A stretch of 64,000 bases of DNA. It comes from Pedosphaera parvula Ellin514. Lineage in GTDB: Bacteria > Verrucomicrobiota > Verrucomicrobiia > Limisphaerales > Pedosphaeraceae. The notes under the pieces were generated by a model. It was given only the letters and a program-made list of their open reading frames with translations. It ran no database searches and was not told the origin of the DNA. Below are positions 51,695-61,511 of this stretch, in pieces (positions within the stretch are counted from its first letter, which is position 1; each line of letters starts with the position of its first letter). The stretch covers positions 1 through 64,000 of the forward strand of contig NZ_ABOX02000017.1 in the NCBI RefSeq assembly GCF_000172555.1, given 5' to 3'. The position numbers were made by a program, and so were the translations under genes.

Positions 51695-54030
51695 GCAGCT
51701 TTGGCGCTCGGAGTGGTTTGCTTCGCCTTCCCACCCAATAGCAAGCGCAGGCTGTTCATCACCACGATCACCGTGCTGCCTTCGTGTCCCACCACGCCAA
51801 GGGTGAGCGGAATTTTGCCAAGCATCGCGAACGTCACCAGCACCACGACTGTCCCAAGCGAAATCACCAGGTTCTGCCGGATTACCCTTCGTGCGCGCTG
51901 ACTCAGTCGGAATGCCGCCAAAAAGTTCTCCAATCGGTCATGCATCAATACCACCTCCGCCTGCTCCAAAGCCGCGTCTGCCCCCCGCGCTCCCATTGCC
52001 ACCCCCACATCAGCTACCGCCAAACTGGGTGCATCATTCACGCCATCGCCGATCATTGCTACTTTTTGTCCCTGTTCCACCAACTCCCGAATCGCCGCCA
52101 CCTTTTGCTCGGGTTTCAATTCCGCACGCACATCGTCCAAATCCAGTTCATCCTTCAAATGTTCCGCCGCCGCTTTGCGGTCGCCGGTAAGGACAATGGA
52201 TTTTAATCCTTGTTCGCGGAGCTCTTCAATCACCTGCCGCGCCTGCGGGCGTATATCGTCTCGCAACACTATGCGCCCCACCAAATCACCTTCGGTAAGC
52301 CATACCTCGCTAAAGCCAGCCTCAGTCGGTGGCACTTTTTCAATGACAGTTAAACATTCCCCGTCCGCAAGCCAATCCCGTTTTCCCAACCGGCAAATCC
52401 TGCCCGCGCGCCGCGTCTCCAATCCTGCGCCCGTAACGGATTCAAAATGCTCGAACTCGATCACCTCGAGCTGTCGCTGTTTTCCATGCCGCGTGATCGC
52501 CCGCGCCAGTGGATGCGTCGAGAGTCGTTCCAGCGAGTAGGCGAGTTGCGCAATCTCCCGCTCGCGTCCCGGCGGAAAGCTCTCCACTTTTTCCACGCGC
52601 AGTTCTCCCGTCGTCAGCGTCCCTGTTTTGTCCAAGGCAACCGTGTTCACTCCCGCCAGTTTCTCCACCGCTGCACCGCCGCGGAACAAGATTCCATGCC
52701 GCGCTCCCCAGGCAATCGCCGCCAGCACCGCTGAAGGAATGGACAACACCAGCGCACATGGTGACGCCACCACCAGCAACGTCATCGCATGATAAAACGC
52801 GCTCTTCACATTCCCCTGCGAAGTAAAAGGTGCCTCTTTGAGAACCAGCCACCAAACGAAGAACATGCCGAACGACAAGCCCAGGACCACATAAGTATAA
52901 ATGGTGCTGAACCTGTCCGTAAACCGTTGGGATGGTGCTTTCTGTTGCTGGGCCTCCTTGATGAGATGAATAATTTTCTGCAACGCACTCTCCTTGGCTG
53001 CCCGCAACACTATCACTTCTACTGCTCCCCAAAGATTAATCGTTCCCGCCAGCACGGTATCACCAACCGTCTTATCCACCGGCGTTGCCTCACCGGTCAA
53101 ATTAGACTCATCGCTCGCGGTCTGCCCCTTCACAATTTCGGCATCAGCTGGAAATTGCGCTCCCGGCTTCACCAATAATCGCATTCCCGTACGCAGCCGT
53201 TCCACCGCCACTTCACTCTCCTGTCCGTTTGCACCCAGAACTATCGCCACCTTCGGTGCTTCCTTGAACAAGGAGTTGATCTCACGGTGAGTTCTCCCGA
53301 GGGCAAAATGTTCCAGCCCACCGGAAAGCGAAAACAGGAATAGCAAGGTCGTCCCTTCCTCCCACGCCCCAATGGATGCGGCCCCGATCGCCACCGCGAT
53401 CATGAGGAAATGCACATCAATCTCCCGATCCCGCAACTTCTCCCAGACCTCCTGGGTCGTGTACCACCCTCCGGCCAAATACGCTAAAACAAAACTCCAC
53501 GTCGCCAATTGGCTTGTCCCAAGAAAATACCCCGCCAATCCAAACACACCACACAAACCCGCCGCCACCAACTGCCCCTTCCATTCATCGAGATGCTCCT
53601 CATGCTCGATAAATTCCACGTCCCGCTGCACCACCCGTGGCCAGGGTATACTCTTCCATCTCCAGAATCTGGGCGCAGTTGGACAGGTTATTCGAGCAAT
53701 GGTGGTTAAAGGGCCTTCCTGTTTAATGCTGACAGCCTGCTTCTCTCGGGCATCGAGTGGGACACTGCAGCCCGTGCAATCTCCGTCACCGGAAATCAGG
53801 CCACAGGCGATTCGTTCCGCCTCTGCTTCTGCCTGCTCGATGGTCTCCGAAATCTTCTGCGTCAGCCGCGGCACATCAGCCTTACCCAGTGTTGCGACGG
53901 AAATTGTCCTTTCCACCCGGTTCACCGTGACCGCTTCCAAGGCCGGCTCGTCCGCCAAAACCCGGCTTACAGCTCGGGCCAAACATTTACTCTCTTCAGT
54001 CTCTGTGCTGCTGGATGGCAACAAACTCAT
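51691..54030 (-). CDS. P1B-4-type heavy-metal-translocating ATPase
   Basis: A 779-residue P-type ATPase. Visible motifs are TGEATPV (actuator), SPCALVLS in the membrane metal site (SPC in place of CPC), DKTGTLT (phosphorylation), HPLA (nucleotide site), TGDR and GDGVNDAP. In the last helices HEGSTVIVVMNSLRLL carries the HEG-(S/G)-T signature of the P1B-4 subgroup, which exports Co, Fe(II), Zn or Cd. The N-terminus (about 1-105) resembles a degenerate HMA domain without its CxxC, followed by a separate CTGC pair. ATG 54030 is preferred (GGGGA about ten bases upstream); the frame reaches 54057. Confidence 0.9.
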   Translation of the reverse strand: MSLLPSSSTETEESKCLARAVSRVLADEPALEAVTVNRVERTISVATLGKADVPRLTQKISETIEQAEAEAERIACGLISGDGDCTGCSVPLDAREKQAVSIKQEGPLTTIARITCPTAPRFWRWKSIPWPRVVQRDVEFIEHEEHLDEWKGQLVAAGLCGVFGLAGYFLGTSQLATWSFVLAYLAGGWYTTQEVWEKLRDREIDVHFLMIAVAIGAASIGAWEEGTTLLFLFSLSGGLEHFALGRTHREINSLFKEAPKVAIVLGANGQESEVAVERLRTGMRLLVKPGAQFPADAEIVKGQTASDESNLTGEATPVDKTVGDTVLAGTINLWGAVEVIVLRAAKESALQKIIHLIKEAQQQKAPSQRFTDRFSTIYTYVVLGLSFGMFFVWWLVLKEAPFTSQGNVKSAFYHAMTLLVVASPCALVLSIPSAVLAAIAWGARHGILFRGGAAVEKLAGVNTVALDKTGTLTTGELRVEKVESFPPGREREIAQLAYSLERLSTHPLARAITRHGKQRQLEVIEFEHFESVTGAGLETRRAGRICRLGKRDWLADGECLTVIEKVPPTEAGFSEVWLTEGDLVGRIVLRDDIRPQARQVIEELREQGLKSIVLTGDRKAAAEHLKDELDLDDVRAELKPEQKVAAIRELVEQGQKVAMIGDGVNDAPSLAVADVGVAMGARGADAALEQAEVVLMHDRLENFLAAFRLSQRARRVIRQNLVISLGTVVVLVTFAMLGKIPLTLGVVGHEGSTVIVVMNSLRLLLGGKAKQTTPSAKAA

Positions 54031-54288
54031 GTCTTTTATTTCCCCAGAATTTAACATAACTCTTCATTGCATGGACAATGATAAGATTTTTCCCGCATGT
54101 GCCTCTCTCCCAAAGCCTAGGCCTTGTCCAACACGTGTTCCAGCATTACTTTCTGCCTGAGGCCATGCCAAACATGTTCGATGCCGGAATAGTAAACTTA
54201 AAATAAATCGGTGGAACTCTGAGCCTGTTTTTGGTTATTTTGAAATCAGAAGAGGATGTTACTTACGCCAAACGAAATGGGAAATATA

Positions 54289-56067
54289 ATGGAAGCCAAT
54301 GAGAAGATGGGAAAATGCAACACGAGTAATCGCACTATTATCGCGTGGGTCGAAGAACAGGCCAAACTCTGCCAGCCCGACGAAATCTTTTGGTGCGATG
54401 GTTCTGAATCGGAAAAGGTATTGCTGACCGCCGAAGCCGTCGACAAAGGCATACTAATCAAACTCAACCAGGAAAAGCTTCCCGGTTGTTATTATCATCG
54501 CTCCAACCCCAATGACGTGGCGCGCGTCGAACAATGCACTTACATCTGCACCGAAACCCGGGATGAAGCTGGCCCCACAAACAACTGGGCAGCTCCGAAG
54601 GAAATGTATCAAAAGCTGCTCGGCCTGGCCCGTGGCAGCATGCATGGCCGCACCATGTATGTCGTTCCCTATCTCATGGGGCCACTCGGCTCACCCCTGA
54701 CCAAGGTAGGCATTGAACTGACGGATTCCATCTACGTTGTGCTCAGCATGCGCATCATGGCCCGCATGGGTGATGTGGCCTACAAACACCTTGGCAATCG
54801 CGATGATTTCAATCGAGGCCTCCACTGCATGCTGGACGTTAATCCCGAGCGGCGCTACATCTGCCATTTCCCACAGGACAACACCATTATCTCCGTCGGC
54901 TCGGCCTATGGCGGCAATGCGCTGCTGGGAAAGAAATGTCTCGCCCTCCGTATCGGCTCTTATTTGGGTCGCAAGGAAGGCTGGATGGCCGAACACATGC
55001 TCATACTGGGCGTCGAATCCCCAACCGGCGAAAAAACCTACGTTGCCGCCGCTTTCCCCAGCGCTTGTGGCAAGACTAACTTCGCCATGATGATTCCTCC
55101 AGCTCACTTCAAAGGTTGGAAAATCTGGACGGTTGGCGATGACATTGCCTGGATGAAACCCGGTCCCGATGGCCGCCTTTACGCCATCAATCCGGAAGCC
55201 GGTTATTTTGGCGTGATGCCTGGCACCAATTACAAGTCCAACCTCAACGCCATGAAAAGCATCCAAAAGGATACCATCTACACCAACGTGGCGCTCACCC
55301 CCGACCTCGACGTCTGGTGGGAAGGCAAGGATGGGCCGCCGCCAAAGGAGTGTCTCGACTGGCGGGGCAATAAATGGACTCCTGAATCAAAGGAGAAAGC
55401 CGCTCATCCCAATAGCCGCTTCGCTGCTCCCATGATCAACAACCCCATGCTTGCACCCGAAGCCAACGATCCCTCTGGCGTCCCCATCAGCGCCATCATC
55501 TTTGGTGGCCGCCGGGCCGACACGATGCCGCTCGTCTTCCAAGCATTCAATTGGATTCACGGCGTCTACGTCGGTGCCACCATGGGTTCAGAAATGACGG
55601 CGGCCGCTGCCGGAACTCTCGGGCAGGTCCGTCGTGACCCCATGGCTATGCTCCCGTTCTGTGGCTACAACATGGGCTATTACTTCCACCATTGGATTAT
55701 CATGCGGAAGCTCATCAAATACCCGCCTCGAATCTTCCACGTGAACTGGTTCCGCAAAGACGCAAATGGAGAATTCCTCTGGCCCGGCTTTGGCGAGAAC
55801 ATGCGTGTGCTGAAATGGATTGTGGATCGCTGCAAAGGCCGCGCCAATGCCAATGAAACTCCGCTGGGCTGGGTGCCGGGCCCTGAAAGTTTCGATTTGG
55901 GAGGTCTGGAAGGCTATACTCCCGAGAAGCTATCCCAAGCCCAAACCATCAATTATGAAGATTGGCGCCGCGAACTCCTCCAGCAGGACGAACTCTTCAT
56001 GAAACTTTACTCAAATCTGCCGAAGGAAATGATTTTCCAGCGTGAACTGCTGGTTTCCCGGCTGTAA
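54289..56067 (+). CDS. pckG: GTP-dependent phosphoenolpyruvate carboxykinase
   Basis: A 592-residue enzyme that converts oxaloacetate plus GTP to PEP and CO2. Family blocks are [41 protein letters not shown], the P-loop [14 protein letters not shown] (the hyper-reactive cysteine is present), [38 protein letters not shown] and the C-terminal [19 protein letters not shown]. It is the GTP-specific class used by vertebrates, some Actinobacteria and Verrucomicrobia. The frame is open from ATG 54256, but there the purine-rich site abuts the codon; ATG 54289 has GGGAA at a better distance and gives the usual N-terminus. Confidence 0.94.
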   Translation: MEANEKMGKCNTSNRTIIAWVEEQAKLCQPDEIFWCDGSESEKVLLTAEAVDKGILIKLNQEKLPGCYYHRSNPNDVARVEQCTYICTETRDEAGPTNNWAAPKEMYQKLLGLARGSMHGRTMYVVPYLMGPLGSPLTKVGIELTDSIYVVLSMRIMARMGDVAYKHLGNRDDFNRGLHCMLDVNPERRYICHFPQDNTIISVGSAYGGNALLGKKCLALRIGSYLGRKEGWMAEHMLILGVESPTGEKTYVAAAFPSACGKTNFAMMIPPAHFKGWKIWTVGDDIAWMKPGPDGRLYAINPEAGYFGVMPGTNYKSNLNAMKSIQKDTIYTNVALTPDLDVWWEGKDGPPPKECLDWRGNKWTPESKEKAAHPNSRFAAPMINNPMLAPEANDPSGVPISAIIFGGRRADTMPLVFQAFNWIHGVYVGATMGSEMTAAAAGTLGQVRRDPMAMLPFCGYNMGYYFHHWIIMRKLIKYPPRIFHVNWFRKDANGEFLWPGFGENMRVLKWIVDRCKGRANANETPLGWVPGPESFDLGGLEGYTPEKLSQAQTINYEDWRRELLQQDELFMKLYSNLPKEMIFQRELLVSRL

Positions 56068-56085
56068 CCCTTCTCATACGGAAAC

Positions 56086-56117
56086 AAAAAACCCCGAGCT
56101 TTTTAAGTCGGGGTTTT
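56086..56117. terminator. Bidirectional terminator between pckG and the Cys-rich gene
   Basis: AACCCCGA (56090-56097) pairs with TCGGGGTT (56108-56115). The plus side is followed by TTTT, the minus side by TTTTTTGTTT, so both convergent genes are served. Confidence 0.88.
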
Positions 56118-56133
56118 AGCTATTGCAAACCGA

Positions 56134-56343
56134 TTACTTGCCTGCCGCGGCAGCAGCCTTCGGAGACATCAAAACGCTCTTCGAAACTGCCTTGCTGCAT
56201 GAGGACTTATTGCTGCAGCAGTCTTTTTTGTCAGCGCTGCAAGCCACTTTGTCCTTGCCCGTGCAAGGCTTGGCGTCACCAGCGTAACTGGAAGGAGCCA
56301 AAGCAAGAGCGGAGATTGCGATACAAAATATAAACTTTTTCAT
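56134..56343 (-). CDS. Small exported cysteine-rich protein
   Basis: A 69-residue protein. A signal peptide (MKKFIFCIAISALALAPSSYA) is followed by a lysine-rich mature part with five cysteines (PCTG, ACSA, DCCS, SCSK) and an alanine-rich tail. It looks like a periplasmic metal- or redox-active peptide, perhaps a metallothionein-like buffer. No family recognised. It is followed (upstream on the minus strand) by a His-rich exported mini-protein, with which it may share a transcript. ATG 56343 starts the signal peptide. Confidence 0.7.
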   Translation of the reverse strand: MKKFIFCIAISALALAPSSYAGDAKPCTGKDKVACSADKKDCCSNKSSCSKAVSKSVLMSPKAAAAAGK

Positions 56344-56400
56344 AAAATTCAGATGGAAAATCATTAGTTGCCTGTCCTCAACTTTATTGCTGCCAGGCGC

Positions 56401-56574
56401 TTAAGCCGTCTTTGTTTTGTGGTGATGTTTCTTGTGATGCTTATGATGCTTTTTATGGTGCTTGTTGTGATGTTTCGCTCCAGCAATGGTAGTGGGAGCT
56501 GCTGAAACTTCAGTCGTAAGCAGCGGAGAACATGCAAATGCTGCCAGAACCAACATTAGGATAAGTTTTTTCAT
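56401..56574 (-). CDS. Small exported histidine-rich protein
   Basis: A 57-residue protein. A signal peptide (MKKLILMLVLAAFACSPLLTTEVSA) is followed by a short linker and a tail of HH and HHH clusters separated by lysines (eleven histidines in about 22 residues). Such tails bind Zn, Ni or Cu. The frame extends to 56661, but only ATG 56574 gives a normal signal peptide. It lies 57 bp upstream of the Cys-rich gene, on the same strand. Function inferred from composition only. Confidence 0.7.
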   Translation of the reverse strand: MKKLILMLVLAAFACSPLLTTEVSAAPTTIAGAKHHNKHHKKHHKHHKKHHHKTKTA

Positions 56575-56825
56575 GGGTAAACCAATAGGATAATGAAACG
56601 ATTTCTTTGTCAATCCCGCGTTTTTCACACTGTCTGACCTATAGGACATCAATTCGTTCAATTTGGTTACAGTGTTTATTCAAAAAGAACCGAACTTGCC
56701 GGCTTTGGCGGTTTCTTAGCCTTGACGACTAACCTTGGCTTTATTTGGTGATATGGTATATAAGGGTTGGTAACTTCGTTCGATTGTTTCCGTACCCCGG
56801 TTCACCCGCTTATGGGGTGTCGCCT

Positions 56826-59800
56826 ATGCCAATGACCAATTCGACGAGCGAAACTGATCATGCTGCCGCTTCGGCAGCGGAAACCGCGCGTACGGAACAA
56901 TCATCGCAAGCGCGTGACCAGCAATATCGTCTGCTGGCGGAAAATACCGTCGTGGGAATTTGGCAGATAAATCCGGCTGGTGAAACTCTTTACATTAATC
57001 CCGCCATGCTGCGAATGTTGGAGCTGGAAAAACCTGAAGACCTTGCTGGTCGCACGCATCATTCCTTCTTCACACCCGAATCCTTGGTTTTGATGGCCAA
57101 TGAGCACGATACGCGCAAAGTTGGTACCAGTTCTAATTACGAGGCAGAACTTCTCAGCCGCAACGGACGTAAACTACCTGTCCATGTATGTGGTTCACCC
57201 GTCTTAAACCCTGATGGAACTCTGCAAAGCCTTATTGGCACCTTCCTTGATAACACCGCCCGCAAGCAGGCGGAAGAATCCGCACGGAAGAGTGAGGAGT
57301 TATTCCGCGCCATCGTCGAGGACCAAAATGAATTTATCGTGCGCTGGAAACCTGACGGCACTCTGACCTTCGTCAATCAAGCCTATTCCCGTTTCTTCAA
57401 CCAATCGAAAGAAGGATTGATTGGCAAAAGCTTCTATCCTTTCATCCCGGAGGAAGACCGCGAGATGATTCGTCAGAAAGTCCGTTCTCTCACTCCGGAC
57501 CATCCTGTAGCCTCGGATACTCATCGTGCCATCTTACCCACCGGCCAGGTCTTCTGGCAGCAATGGTCAGATAGAGGGTTGTTCGACAAAGATGGAAATC
57601 TGGTGGAACTCCAATCGGTTGGCCGTGACATCACAGCTCGCATCGAAACTGAAGAGGAGCTCCGTCGGAGCGAGGAAAACTACCGCACTCTGGTCGAACA
57701 ATCTCAAGACCTGATCTGGGCCATCGATCTTCAGGCACGATTCACTTTCCTCAACCAGGCAGCCTACAAGACGCTGGGATATCGTCCCGAGGAGCTTCTC
57801 GGCAAACCCTTTACTGAGTTTGTCCCACCGGAGCATGTGCCTACATACCAGGCCGCCTTTGAGGAAAATATTCGCACCGGAAAGGACACGCTGGATTACG
57901 AGAGCTTCCTGGTCCGCAAGGATGGCACGATTGTGGCACTGAGCGCCAATGCAACGGTCATCCGCGATTCTCAAGGAAATCCTGTGGGTATCACCGGCAT
58001 TTCCAAGGATATTTCCGAACGCATCCGTGCGGAACAGGCCCTGAAAGATAGCGAAAAACGTTATGAACTGGCCGTCAGTGGCTCGGCTGCTGGTTTGTGG
58101 GACTGGAATATTTTGACCGATGAAATTTACTACGCCCCAAGGCTGAGGGAACTCCTCGGTTACAGCCAAAACGAATTCCCAGATCGTCTTTCCTCAGTAA
58201 ATGAGAAACTTCATCCTGATGACTACGAACGTGTTTGGGCTGCCATACGTGAACACCTGGAGCGCCGGACCACTTATAATATCGAGTTTCGCCTGCTCAC
58301 CAAAACTGGCGATTACCATTGGTTCCTTGGTCGTGGCCAGGCCCTTTGGGAGGAATCCGGCAAACCATACCGGATGGCTGGCTCAATCTCGGACATCACT
58401 GAACGCAAATACACCGAACAGGCCCTGCGCGAAAGTGAAGAAAGATTCCGCCAACTGGCGAACACCATGGATGAGGTGTTCTGGATGAATTCGCTGCTTC
58501 CCGAACGCGTTCTCTATGTGAGTCCCGCCTTCTTCCGCATTTGGGGTGTTTCACCAGAAGCTCTCTATCAAAATCCGCGCCTGTGGCTGGAATCGATTAT
58601 CCCCGGGGACCGCCAAAGAGTTCGCGATCTTTATGACAACTTTTTCAAAAATAAGGCGGTCCCCACTTATTCCGCAGAATACCGCATTCGGCGTTCCGAT
58701 GGTTCGCAACGTTGGATTTCCGACACTGGCTCCAAAATCAAGAATGAACGGGGGGAGGCCTATCGAGTTTGTGGTATTGCAAGGGATGTTACTGAAAGAA
58801 AGCTCGCAGAAGAAAACCACGCCGCTTGGGAAGCCAAACTGCAGCAATCACAAAAAATGGACGCCATTGGCCGCCTGGCCGGTGGCATTGCTCATGATTT
58901 CAATAACATTCTGACCGTCATCTCAGGAAATGCCCGGATGGCGAGACAAGACCTGCCCGCCGGGCATTCACTTCAGGAACACCTCACAGAAATCGAAAAA
59001 TCCTCCGAACGCGCCACCGATTTGGTCAGGCAAATTCTGGCTTTCAGTCGCCAGCAGGAAATGGAACGCAAGCCGCTCTACCTGGCCCCTGTGGTTGAGG
59101 ATGCTGTAAAATTCCTCCGATCCACCCTGCCTGCATCGATCGAAATTCGGTCGAATTACGAATCCCATCTCCTTCCTATTTCAGCCAACGCCACCCAGGT
59201 GAACCAGGTGATCATGAACCTTGGCACCAATGCGAGCCATGCCATGAATAACAACGGCCTGCTGGAAGTGAGGCTGGATATGGTCACGGTGGATGCCAAC
59301 ACCGCTGGCACAGTCCCTGATCTGCACCAGGGCAGGTACGTTCGCCTCTCGATGCAGGATGCCGGCTCTGGAATCGACACGAGTATTCTTCCCCACATTT
59401 TTGATCCGTTCTTCACGACCAAGTCACCTGGCCAGGGCACCGGTTTGGGACTGTCCGTCGTGCACGGCATCATGAAGAGCCATGGCGGTGCCGTCACGGT
59501 TGAAACGGAAGTCGGAAAAGGCTCTGCTTTCAACTTGTTTTTCCCTGCTCTTGAGGTCGAGATACCACCCTCGAAACCCGTGGAAGCGGATGAAGCCCAG
59601 GGTCACGGTGAACGCATTTTGTTCGTGGATGATGAACACTCGATCGTCTTCATTACCACGCGCATGCTCAAACGGGTGGGTTACAACGTCACCGGATTTA
59701 CCAATCCTCTTGAAGCCCTCGCTGCTTTTAAGTCGGACCCTGATCAGTTTGACCTTGTTGTCACAGATATGTCCATGCCGTACCTGGATGGACCACGCTT

Positions 59801-59996
59801 GATTGTGGAAATCAAAAAGATCCGACCCGACATCCCCATCGTAATGACCACCGGTTACATCCGCTCTCAAGATGTTGAAAGCGCAAAAGGTCTTGGTATC
59901 GCCGAGCTGATCCTAAAACCGAATACCATCCACGAATTGGCTCAAACCCTTCACACCATCCTCGCCCGCCGCCTGAAACCAAACACTCCGCCTTAA
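56826..59996 (+). CDS. Cytoplasmic five-PAS hybrid sensor histidine kinase
   Basis: A 1056-residue protein without membrane segments. Five PAS/PAC units follow one another, with openings such as YRLLAENTVVGIWQINPAGETL, LFRAIVEDQNEFIVRW, YRTLVEQSQDLIWAID, YELAVSGSAAGLWDW and FRQLANTMDEVFWM. A HisKA domain (GGIAHDFNNILTVI, phospho-His), HATPase (NLGTNASHAM, DAGSGID, GTGLGLSVVHGIM) and a C-terminal receiver (FVDDEHS, VVTDMSMPYLDG, LKPN) end it. It probably integrates several small-molecule or redox signals. ATG 56826 (after GGGGTG) is chosen; an open frame from 56745 lacks a site. No cognate output gene is adjacent. Confidence 0.9.
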   Translation: MPMTNSTSETDHAAASAAETARTEQSSQARDQQYRLLAENTVVGIWQINPAGETLYINPAMLRMLELEKPEDLAGRTHHSFFTPESLVLMANEHDTRKVGTSSNYEAELLSRNGRKLPVHVCGSPVLNPDGTLQSLIGTFLDNTARKQAEESARKSEELFRAIVEDQNEFIVRWKPDGTLTFVNQAYSRFFNQSKEGLIGKSFYPFIPEEDREMIRQKVRSLTPDHPVASDTHRAILPTGQVFWQQWSDRGLFDKDGNLVELQSVGRDITARIETEEELRRSEENYRTLVEQSQDLIWAIDLQARFTFLNQAAYKTLGYRPEELLGKPFTEFVPPEHVPTYQAAFEENIRTGKDTLDYESFLVRKDGTIVALSANATVIRDSQGNPVGITGISKDISERIRAEQALKDSEKRYELAVSGSAAGLWDWNILTDEIYYAPRLRELLGYSQNEFPDRLSSVNEKLHPDDYERVWAAIREHLERRTTYNIEFRLLTKTGDYHWFLGRGQALWEESGKPYRMAGSISDITERKYTEQALRESEERFRQLANTMDEVFWMNSLLPERVLYVSPAFFRIWGVSPEALYQNPRLWLESIIPGDRQRVRDLYDNFFKNKAVPTYSAEYRIRRSDGSQRWISDTGSKIKNERGEAYRVCGIARDVTERKLAEENHAAWEAKLQQSQKMDAIGRLAGGIAHDFNNILTVISGNARMARQDLPAGHSLQEHLTEIEKSSERATDLVRQILAFSRQQEMERKPLYLAPVVEDAVKFLRSTLPASIEIRSNYESHLLPISANATQVNQVIMNLGTNASHAMNNNGLLEVRLDMVTVDANTAGTVPDLHQGRYVRLSMQDAGSGIDTSILPHIFDPFFTTKSPGQGTGLGLSVVHGIMKSHGGAVTVETEVGKGSAFNLFFPALEVEIPPSKPVEADEAQGHGERILFVDDEHSIVFITTRMLKRVGYNVTGFTNPLEALAAFKSDPDQFDLVVTDMSMPYLDGPRLIVEIKKIRPDIPIVMTTGYIRSQDVESAKGLGIAELILKPNTIHELAQTLHTILARRLKPNTPP

Positions 59997-60017
59997 TTCG
60001 CAGTTGCCCCGACGAAT

Positions 60018-60899
60018 TCAAGGCTCCTTTTCTCCGTCCATTCCCCGAAATCTTCCACCTGCACCAATCTTGAAATTGAACGCCTTGCCATCTTTCAAAC
60101 TCTCAACCTCATACACATACTCTCCCTTCTCATCAAAAACCTTGTCGATCCGCACCAACTTGCCGTTGCCCACTTTTCCGTGAAGCACCTTTCTTCCGAG
60201 CGGCGGCAGGTCCGACGCAAACGCCTCGATGGTCTCCAGCTTTCCATCCCCCGCAATCGTCATATCACGACTCCTCCCCCCTTCATTCACTTCGGCACTG
60301 TACGAAATTCCATCCTCTTCTAATACTCGATAAACACTCTCCAGCTTTCCCTTCGCACTCTCAACTTCGATGGTCTTCCTCACTGCGACCGGGGCTTCCT
60401 CCAGACCAATCTCAGCCCGGATCATTTTGCCCTCCATCGTCACTGTAAAAAACCGATCCTTCCCAGCCTTGTTGGTCATCTCGACTTCATAACTGATTGT
60501 TCCATCCTCCTCTGAAGTCTTTTCCACGCTGTCGATTGTTCCGTTACCCAACTGTGCCCTGATTGCTTTTTGCGGCACGGCCGGCACCTCGTTCAAATCC
60601 ACTTCCATGCCCAGCAACTTGCCTTCCTCCGACACCGTCATGTCCCGCGCATCCTCGCCCTTCACGATTTCCACCACGTAACTAATCTCTCCATCATCTT
60701 CCTCCCGGTCAATCTCCCCCACCTTGCCCCCGCCCACATTCAACTGGCTTTGCACCATCTTCTGCACCGCCGCTGGCAAATCAGATAAAACAAGCTTCTT
60801 TGCCTCCGCCGCACTGATCTCGGTACAAACCACCCCGCAACAACACAGGAAAAGACTTGCTACAAGCGAGAGTGATTGCCGGCTGAAGTTCCTTTTCAT
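60018..60899 (-). CDS. Exported protein with four PepSY-like repeats
   Basis: A 293-residue exported protein (signal about 1-28, ending TEISAAE). The rest consists of four tandem repeats of about 62 residues, each starting with a 'LP/AP...K.....' helix, then 'G(K)...-...EEDGEISYEVE', 'G...R(D/F)-MT(V/I)...GK' and ending in an acidic strand. This fits the PepSY-like (BLIP-type) fold of small periplasmic proteins. It is acidic. Putative role: inhibiting or binding a peptidase or other partner in the periplasm. It faces the five-PAS kinase gene tail to tail. Confidence 0.78.
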   Translation of the reverse strand: MKRNFSRQSLSLVASLFLCCCGVVCTEISAAEAKKLVLSDLPAAVQKMVQSQLNVGGGKVGEIDREEDDGEISYVVEIVKGEDARDMTVSEEGKLLGMEVDLNEVPAVPQKAIRAQLGNGTIDSVEKTSEEDGTISYEVEMTNKAGKDRFFTVTMEGKMIRAEIGLEEAPVAVRKTIEVESAKGKLESVYRVLEEDGISYSAEVNEGGRSRDMTIAGDGKLETIEAFASDLPPLGRKVLHGKVGNGKLVRIDKVFDEKGEYVYEVESLKDGKAFNFKIGAGGRFRGMDGEKEP

Positions 60900-60951
60900 G
60901 ATTCCGCTGGAATATAGCCGCCCCCCTTAAATGTCAACGTGGATTTCAGGC

Positions 60952-61407
60952 CTAACTGTTTGGCTTCCGAACGATTATGACGTCGCCTTCGTGATCACAG
61001 AGAACTAGTCGATTCGATTCCGTGCACACCATCACCACATCCAAGTCTGAAATAACACATTCTCCGGTGACACGTCGATAGGCCTCTGCAAATGCCTCTG
61101 TCGCAGACATCCGAAATGCAAAAGGTGTATTCCCCGAACGAAATGAACAATCAGTCACGACAATAACGAATTCATTTGAATTCGTGCCGGCCAAAAGCTT
61201 CCGGATGGCGGTCGCATCACTTTCCTCCAATAATTTCTCCCCAGCCCACTGCTCTATAACCAGCCCATCCTTCTCAGCAGCAGACCAGAGAGAACCGGGA
61301 GTGAGATAGGCCACACTTGGAATCAGAGCCCTAACAGCTTTCCAAATCATCTCCCATGAGACTCTCTCAAGATTGGCGTCGGACATTTCCATAATTGTAT
61401 CACTCAT
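60952..61407 (-). CDS. Unknown protein (151 aa)
   Basis: A 151-residue soluble protein, not recognised. It has a mixed alpha/beta pattern (SWEMIWKAVRALIPSVAYLTP; KLLAGTNSNEFVIVVTDCSF; AFAEAYRRVTGECVISDLDVVMVCTESNRLVLCDHEGDVIIV split over two strands) that looks like a small immunity-protein or SUKH-like layout, but this is only an impression. GGAGAG lies about ten bases before ATG 61407. It sits between the PepSY-like gene and alaS on the same strand and has no toxin neighbour. Confidence 0.65.
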   Translation of the reverse strand: MSDTIMEMSDANLERVSWEMIWKAVRALIPSVAYLTPGSLWSAAEKDGLVIEQWAGEKLLEESDATAIRKLLAGTNSNEFVIVVTDCSFRSGNTPFAFRMSATEAFAEAYRRVTGECVISDLDVVMVCTESNRLVLCDHEGDVIIVRKPNS

Positions 61408-61511
61408 TTAATACTCTCCGCAAAATTCGCGAAACAAGCGCCTCTCCTCCATTGTCGACAAGAGAGGACGCACACCGACACAGCCGCTGACGCTCTTGAT
61501 TCAGCTAAAGA

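Noticed and set aside
57237-57252. TGGCAC-N5-TTGAT, resembling a sigma-54 promoter
   Set aside because: It lies inside the five-PAS kinase coding region with no gene start downstream, and the -12 element is imperfect.
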